Source: Gelatoporia subvermispora B
Taxonomy: Eukaryota > Basidiomycota > Agaricomycetes > Polyporales > Gelatoporiaceae
Direction of reading: 5' to 3'
Length of the DNA: 64,000 nt
Assembly (NCBI GenBank): GCA_000320605.2
Contig: KB445812.1
Location: 248,001 to 312,000 of the forward strand
Positions 58,171-64,000 of this stretch are shown here, piece by piece (position 1 is the first letter of the stretch; every line of letters begins with the position of its first letter). The notes under the pieces are model-generated. The model was not told the DNA's origin. It worked only from the letters and a program-made list of their open reading frames with translations, and did no database searches. Made by a program: the position numbers and the translations under genes.

Positions 58171-61006
58171 AGCTTGAGCGAAAGCGTCCTGACACACATA
58201 GACTCGGGCTTTCACGTCACGGACAGCAAACTCGTTGAACCCTCTGGTCGTTACGTTTGTTGAGTAAGGGAGAGGACTTTTGTAAAAGACTTACGACGTG
58301 CATACAGTGACATGAGGCTGCCTAGATGGTGAGTTCGCCGAGGATCACGTACGATGAATGTTCTCAATCTTCAAATGTACTCCCTAGACGTCAGAGCATC
58401 CCTATGTTGACGCTCTTCTAGTGTGCCTGTGAGCCGAGGTCGTCGTATCTTTGGGCTCTGAACGCGCCCGTTGTTGAACAATCCAAGTATTTGGGACAGC
58501 CTTTGACATTTCGAGCGTCCTGCTGGAAGCGTAGGTAAGTCTTATTGACTATTGCGGTTGTTGCTCGCATGGAGGCCTTTCGACATCTAGACTCTGCTCG
58601 CATCCATCGATGCATCAGCTCAAAGCGCTTACTATGGCAATGAAAGTTGGGAATCTGTTTCCCTTTGCAACCCAAGGTGTCGTATACCCCTTCGGGTGAA
58701 GCTCGCGTCGCGACTCGGGCCACACCCCCTCACTTAGGATCCAGGCCTTGCAGTTCCGTGGTCACACCAACTCCTGTCGTCCGGACTTAGCAGGTTGGGA
58801 TTAGCTTCGATCTGAGGTTTGTCGCTGTCACTCTAGCGACTGCCATGGAACGCGATCGACGTCGAAGGGTGCGCCGCATGAAGGGTGAGCTCAACATTCG
58901 GGGCAGTAATCTGCGTGTTCCAATCCTGCATCCGTCGTGCAGGCCAGCGTGTACACGATTGGAACGCATTCCGCGCTTACACTCTCGCCTGTTTCGGCCT
59001 CCACCACACGCTGTAAATCATGCTCTCCTCGTACATAGGGTCCGTGCGCATGATTGAGGATATCCTCTAGCCGATGAACTTTAGGCAGAGACCGTCGCCA
59101 TTCACGGAGATACGACGCGACAGACAGAAGCAATGCAGTCTGTCATGGTCCCTACATGATTGGTGATTGATATATCAGTAAGTTTTGCATTTTCTCCCAA
59201 AATGTACGTGTTCTGATGTCGTGCTTTCCTGGAAGCAGCCCAGGTGGCCCCAGCTCAAAGATACCAAATACAGCTGTGTGCCATTTGCGCCGACGTATCA
59301 TTACGTCCGAAGCGTATTGGAGTTACCGCGGCATGATACGACGGTCTCACATTCATTCCTATAGACGTTCCTGGGAATTAGTCTAGGGACGCAGCTGTTT
59401 GCCGCGCAGTACTCATTTCCGGAGAGCTGTCTCCATATGTCTGCCGCACGTTCGACCTCGGTGACGATGTCCAGGGTGAGTCTTTTGCTATCGTCGTATC
59501 GTGGCAGGCGTGTCTTCTACGCCTCAGCGTGTTTCTAAGGTTCGCGGCCAGCCCCCGGCGAAGCCAGCGATATGCAATGTGGTGCTTGATACGTGTCGAA
59601 TGCTGTACTGAAACTAATACCTTCTCATCTTTTTGACAGAAAATTTTAGCGGCAGCGCTCGGTTAGCCATATCTCAGCCCACGTCAGTGGGCGCTCTAGT
59701 TATGCTGAGACTCGTCGCAGCGGCTCAGGACCTCTGCTCAATCAGCATACACACGCGCTTCATGACGCCAGCGATGCACCGCGTTCGTAATAGAGACCCG
59801 GGCCGCGTATTACTTTGGCGTTCGCGACATCGACCCAAAGATACACACAATTCGATATCGTGCGGCCCATGTCTGGCACGCGTTTTCGTGCCAAAGCCCG
59901 TCGCAGGATGGAACTGTACGCCGCTTCGTGCTCTATTCCGGGTCAACGCTGGCGCCCCCAGAATGTCCTTTCACCCGCCATGTCGTAACGCACAATGCGA
60001 TCTGGACAATCCACATCTCAGCGTGTATGATGTGATGCCCGATTCGAGGGGCTTGATCTTCTGGATCTAGGCCCTCGCCTCGATCCGACCGGCAAGAAGC
60101 TCGAGGTTTTACTCCGAGGGGATTTCCGATAGTTGTAACGCCCGGACAACCTTCTCTTACCTCGAGTCCGTCGACGTCGCGCGACAACCATCCCACAAGC
60201 TTATCCAGCGGACGCCTGCACTGCTGGCATTGTCCATGCCCTTCCACAGCATTCCCTGGCTGCGCTTCTTATCTCTGCCGGTTGCTCGATAACCCGCGTC
60301 GAGGTCGCTGTCTGATTCATGCACCGGGCACGATGCACGGCTTGCAGAGATCGTCGTTCTGCAACGGGGAGTATACCCGCGTGCAACACCGCACCCGCCT
60401 CGGCAATTCTGTATTAGGCAATTACGCTTGTCGCGCCAGCCCCCAGATGGAAGGGCATGCTTCCTCCTCGTGGCGACGTCCGCGTCTCGAAGCTCAACGT
60501 GTATGATAACCTGTCGACTACTGGCCGTTGTCGACCGCTTATCATATCCCTTTACCTCAAAAATACTCGAAAACACTGGTTATCCCTTGTCCTGCACGTT
60601 CTGGCCGTGCAGACGTGACTTCCCGCTTACGGACATCACGCAGCCTCATGGACGCGTTTTAGGCTCTAGTTCCCAGAACACCGGCTGTACCTCTCGCATC
60701 GGGCGCAGAGTGATGGAATGTCGAAAATTAGTGAATGGGGCACTCCCTCATCACCTTCGCGGGTCCGACCGAAGCCAGATTACGGTGATGCGACGACGTG
60801 GGCGTCCTAGACTACCGATACGAAAGCCGACACTTCTCTACGGGTGTCGTATATAAGCCGGTTACTGTGCAAGACCCTCACCGCAGCGATTGAGGTCCGG
60901 GCCCTCTCAACTGGTGTACTCTAAGTCTGCGACTGTTGTCCCCTGCTCGGTGTGCTCACGCCTCTTCACTCTCAACCACTCTTCCTCGCGATACCATACT
61001 GTTACG
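58171..61006. other. 2.8-kb stretch with no recognised gene
   Basis: Open frames are short and overlapping, with no domain, tRNA or rRNA. The last 160 bases are the promoter of DUF6699 gene 2. Confidence 0.4.
60850..60857 (+). promoter_or_regulatory. TATA box candidate for DUF6699 gene 2
   Basis: The string tatataag lies about 155 bases before the ATG at 61007 and is followed by a CT-rich leader. Confidence 0.4.
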
Positions 61007-62271
61007 ATGCCTTCCTACTTCCGCAATCTCTTTGGGGGTTCAAGTAATCACCCCACAAGTCATTCCAGCGGCAACACTAGCTCGCATAAGCGTTCACAGT
61101 CTGCCGCACCGACACCCAAGCCTCACGCATCGGGAACTACTTCCAGCTCGCGTCCCGTTCAACGCCAACGCAGCAGCAGCTTCTCTGCCTCCCGCGCTGC
61201 GACCCCATCCCCTCTTCGCTACGGCACTCCCGCACCCGTCGACACTCGGACAGCTTACGGCTACGGTAGGTCGCCGGCAGCAGCCCGTCCGGCGACGCTG
61301 CGAAGAGAGAGCTACGAAGCTCACCCTCACGGTACGTCGCAATTCACGTGATGCTATAAGCGACACTGACGTAGTGTTTTCATCCAGTCCAGTACGCTGG
61401 TGCGACGTACGCGCCATCCAACGGCTACAGCACGACGACAAGTTCGCGCTCGAACTCGAGTTCGTCCCTGTTCGGCATGAGCTCGGTTGCGTATGGAACA
61501 CGTTCCGATGCAGGACACCGGACGCATTACGACCGCCCGCCCTTGCGGACAAACCAAACTTGGCATCCAGGTAGCTCTTCGAGCGTTTCCTCCTGTACGT
61601 CTTTGTCCCTCTCTGCCACTCTACCGCATCCCTGACTTTCCCATGCAGACGGCTCCGTCAACGGCATCCCCTTCGCACAGCCGCCTGCGAATAAGCTGCA
61701 TATGCACCCCGTCCTTGCGCACAGCCGGCTGCACCACGCGCCCATCACCTACGACGTCCTCCTCACGCCCTCTGCTCGCACGGTACTCGACCGTGCAACC
61801 CATTCCGCGATTCCAGCGCACACCCTCGCGCAACCCGCGACAGACCCGCCCACCCCCTCCTCCGCGCGCCTCGTCCTCCGCTCCGACCGCCTCCCCTGGC
61901 CCGTCGTCGTCGGCCCTGGGCCCAGCGCGCCGAATACACCCAACACACCTCGTGCACGCTTCACGATCGGCCCCGAGCCGCGGCGCGGCCGCGCGGTCAG
62001 CGAGGGCGCGATCACGGTGCTCGACGTGCTCTACGCAGTGCACGGCGTGCTGCAAACGCCCATCACCCCCGAGGAGTGGGAAGCGCTCGGCGCGGGGAGC
62101 GCCGCGCAGGCGCGCGTGACGCGTGCGTATGAGGCGCGCTGCACGCGCATGGGCGGCGGCTGGGAGGGCGGCGTGCGCCGGGTCGACTGGCTCGCCGATA
62201 AGACGAGCCTCGTTGGCGTGGAAGTCGACAAGAGCACGGGGAGCGGCAGGCTCGTCTTCGCGCGCCCGTAG
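61007..62271 (+). CDS. DUF6699 protein 2
   Basis: Function unknown. Exons 61007-61331, 61388-61594 and 61649-62271 sum to 1155 nt (384 aa), in frame. The first two exons encode a Ser/Thr-rich, probably disordered lead starting MPSYFRNLFGGSS. The third holds the family domain: LHMHPVLAHSRLHHAPITYD, HTLAQPATDPPTP, LRSDRLPWPVVVGPGP, VLDVLYAVHGVLQTPITPEE and MGGGWEGGVRRVDWLADKTS, closing with LVFARP. It is a classic member, in contrast to DUF6699 gene 1, which keeps only the general pattern. Third-exon codons are strongly G/C-ended, unlike the first exon. No signal peptide. Confidence 0.8.
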
Positions 62272-62938
62272 GCTTGGCCTGGACTCGTGTATAGCCTCAA
62301 GTAGTGGTATTGCGCACATCTGCGCGGGGCACGCCTCACGTCGGAACGCCGCCGCCGCACCATGCATGGTTTGGATTTGTCTAGAAGTCGCAGGCCGTCC
62401 TCGTCTCAATCCTTGTTCTTGCTCTCGACGCACGTTCGTTTTCTTGCTATCCCATTTACAAATTACGTTTGAATTCACGATCATGACCCTGCACGCATTG
62501 CGGCAACGATAAACGCTGACGTGGACGTTGTGCATCGGACTCGTACCACGCCCACCCTATAGTCCTGTAGCATATATCCAAGTACCATGTCTGTTTATTC
62601 CCGGCCTGGCAGATAGTTTGTACATAGATGCGTATGCTTCTTGTTTGCGGGTGCAGTGTAATCTTATGATTCATGCTAGTACAGCGTCGGAACGAGCGGC
62701 CGGAATATGCGAGTATGTCATTGATACAAATCCATGCGTGTTGCACGCTAGGCTGTGCGAGGATACGGCATTATATATACAAAATGTACAGATGCAACAT
62801 GACCAAATACAGAATATGAATGCCCGAGACGGAAAGAAGAAAAACATGAGACCGCCAGCAGCAACATGACATAGGCTGATCCAGGGGGCTTCACAGAAGG
62901 CCAAGACAGACGTGGTAGCGAAGTCGGCGTCTTGAAGA
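62272..62938. other. Convergent spacer between DUF6699 gene 2 and the secreted-protein gene
   Basis: No gene is recognised; 3' flanks of two converging genes. Confidence 0.4.
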
Positions 62939-63966
62939 TCAGGAGCAGTCGACACCATGTTCAGGGAAACTGTATTCTCCAGGTACAGCAACAGGGCAGC
63001 CAGCGGTGTCTTGATGCGAGTTACAGTGCGTCTGGTCGTTCTCGGCCGCACAGCATCGGAGACAGAAGCGGCCTGCCGAGGGTTCCACTCTACACAAGTG
63101 CACCATACGTAACGATAACGAGAGGAGACAAGGAGGCTGATGACGCACTGTTCGATAAAACTCGCACCGTACCCGCCGAACGTGCATTGCGCGCCATTTG
63201 GGAATCGCACGTCGAACTGGCCTCCGTCATCCGAAGGATCGAGGTCGGACTTGCTCGTATCCAGGCAGCCGGTGACCTGTCGAGATGCCCTCAGCTCCGT
63301 CGGGACGCGCCCAGCCGCGCAGCGACGATATAAGACTGACCTGAATCCAGGCGCCGTCGCTGGATTTGGTGACGGACGCAGCGCGTATGAACCCCTCTTG
63401 GAAATGCTGAGTGCAGCTCGAATCCGAACTTCCTGGTGTACAATATGCAACGCCGTCGCTCTCCGCATCCGAGATCAACTCTGACCAAAGCAATGCGAGG
63501 GGTGCATGGAAAGGTGTTGGAACAGTACGTAACGCTATCTCGCGATGGTTTGAAAGAATTACTGACCTCCACGTCGGTCAGGGAGCAACAAAGCGAAGTC
63601 ATGGATATCTGAGATGTGAACTGTGGTTGAAGACGACGATGGCCCTGTAGGCGCGGGCGTCGGGGCAGCGTTGACTGGAGTTGGGATACGCTTCTTGTGA
63701 GACTTGGACCTCTGCTTGCAGTTCACGTTCTTCACGCTCGTTGATCCTGGCACACGGCTTCCTTGCACAGATTCTGTGCTCTTTTGCGGGGCGTATAGGT
63801 TTTGAGAGGCAATGCGCAGACCAGACGCATTTTGTCCAAGAGAGTATTGTGAAAACGAGGGGTATGGAAGAAGCTCAGCTTGATCCACAGCTTGTTCAAC
63901 TAAAACAGCGCACTGCGCTGAGAGAAGTACCCATGCCAGCAGGGGACAGAGATAATAGCACCGCAT
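62939..63966 (-). CDS. Secreted cysteine-rich protein
   Basis: The ATG at 63966 opens a signal peptide (MRCYYLCPLLAWVLLSAQCA). A Ser/Thr/Pro linker follows (PTPVNAAPTPAPTGPSSSST). After an intron, LISDAESDGVAYCTPGSSDS leads into SCTQHFQEGFIRAASVTKSS. The next exon has VTGCLDTSKSDLDPSDDGGQ and FDVRFPNGAQCTFGGYGASF. The last has FCLRCCAAENDQTHCNSHQD and TAGCPVAVPGEYSF, and ends at a Cys-Ser. Cysteines are paired and regular, as in an extracellular disulfide-rich protein. It resembles hypothetical secreted proteins common in wood-decay basidiomycetes. No enzymatic motif is seen. Confidence 0.7.
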
Positions 63967-64000
63967 CGAGAAAGACCTACAGAGTTTAAGAAGGAAGAGA

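Overview
This window is nuclear DNA of a filamentous basidiomycete, most likely an agaricomycete of the Polyporales type. The signs are many introns of about 45-70 nt with GT(or GC)-AG borders, very short exons, HMG-box regulators of basidiomycete type, two DUF6699 genes, a Zn2Cys6 regulator with a C-terminal finger, and a cluster of fungal caspase-like (peptidase C14, metacaspase-like) genes. The lineage is inferred from protein style; no marker gene fixes the species.

Layout. 0.5-21.3 kb: a head-to-tail array of seven caspase-like copies, called MC1-MC7 here. MC1, MC2, MC4 and MC7 can be assembled into complete, frame-consistent models of 14-15 exons (475, 465, 398 and 419 aa). MC3, MC5 and MC6 are decayed. 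An eighth, inverted and dead copy (MC8) lies at 49.5-50.7 kb. 21.8-23.5 kb: a two-thioredoxin-domain protein disulfide isomerase (minus). 23.5-28.9 kb: no gene recognised. 28.9-30.9 kb: HMG-box regulator 1 (minus). 33.7-36.4 kb: a DUF6699 protein and an HhH-GPD DNA glycosylase (both minus). 39.1-41.0 kb: HMG-box regulator 2 (plus). 42.1-44.8 kb: a methionine-permease-like APC transporter. 45.1-46.7 kb: the spindle-checkpoint protein Bub3 (minus). 47.2-48.5 kb: the Zn2Cys6 protein (minus). 50.9-54.1 kb: an F-box-like family with one frameshifted copy and two fragments. 54.5-55.0 kb: a small Ser/Pro-rich protein. 55.6-57.3 kb: a GH5 glucanase-like protein (minus). 61.0-62.3 kb: a second DUF6699 protein. 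62.9-64.0 kb: a secreted cysteine-rich protein (minus).

The most notable system is the caspase-like array. The copies share intron positions and phases, separate exons for the catalytic His and Cys, an insert of about 130-195 residues between the p20-like core and the p10-like strand, a conserved cysteine motif in that insert, and the same short C-terminal exons. They differ at the residues around the active site: GHS instead of GHG after the His, and DSCHS, DCCHS, DACSS or Cys lost at the Cys. This looks like birth-and-death evolution of a possible cell-death or allorecognition protease family. That function is inference. Housekeeping genes (Bub3, PDI, glycosylase, permease) start where the array ends.

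Exon borders were read by eye from splice signals, frame continuity and comparison between copies. Spans given for CDS entries include introns.
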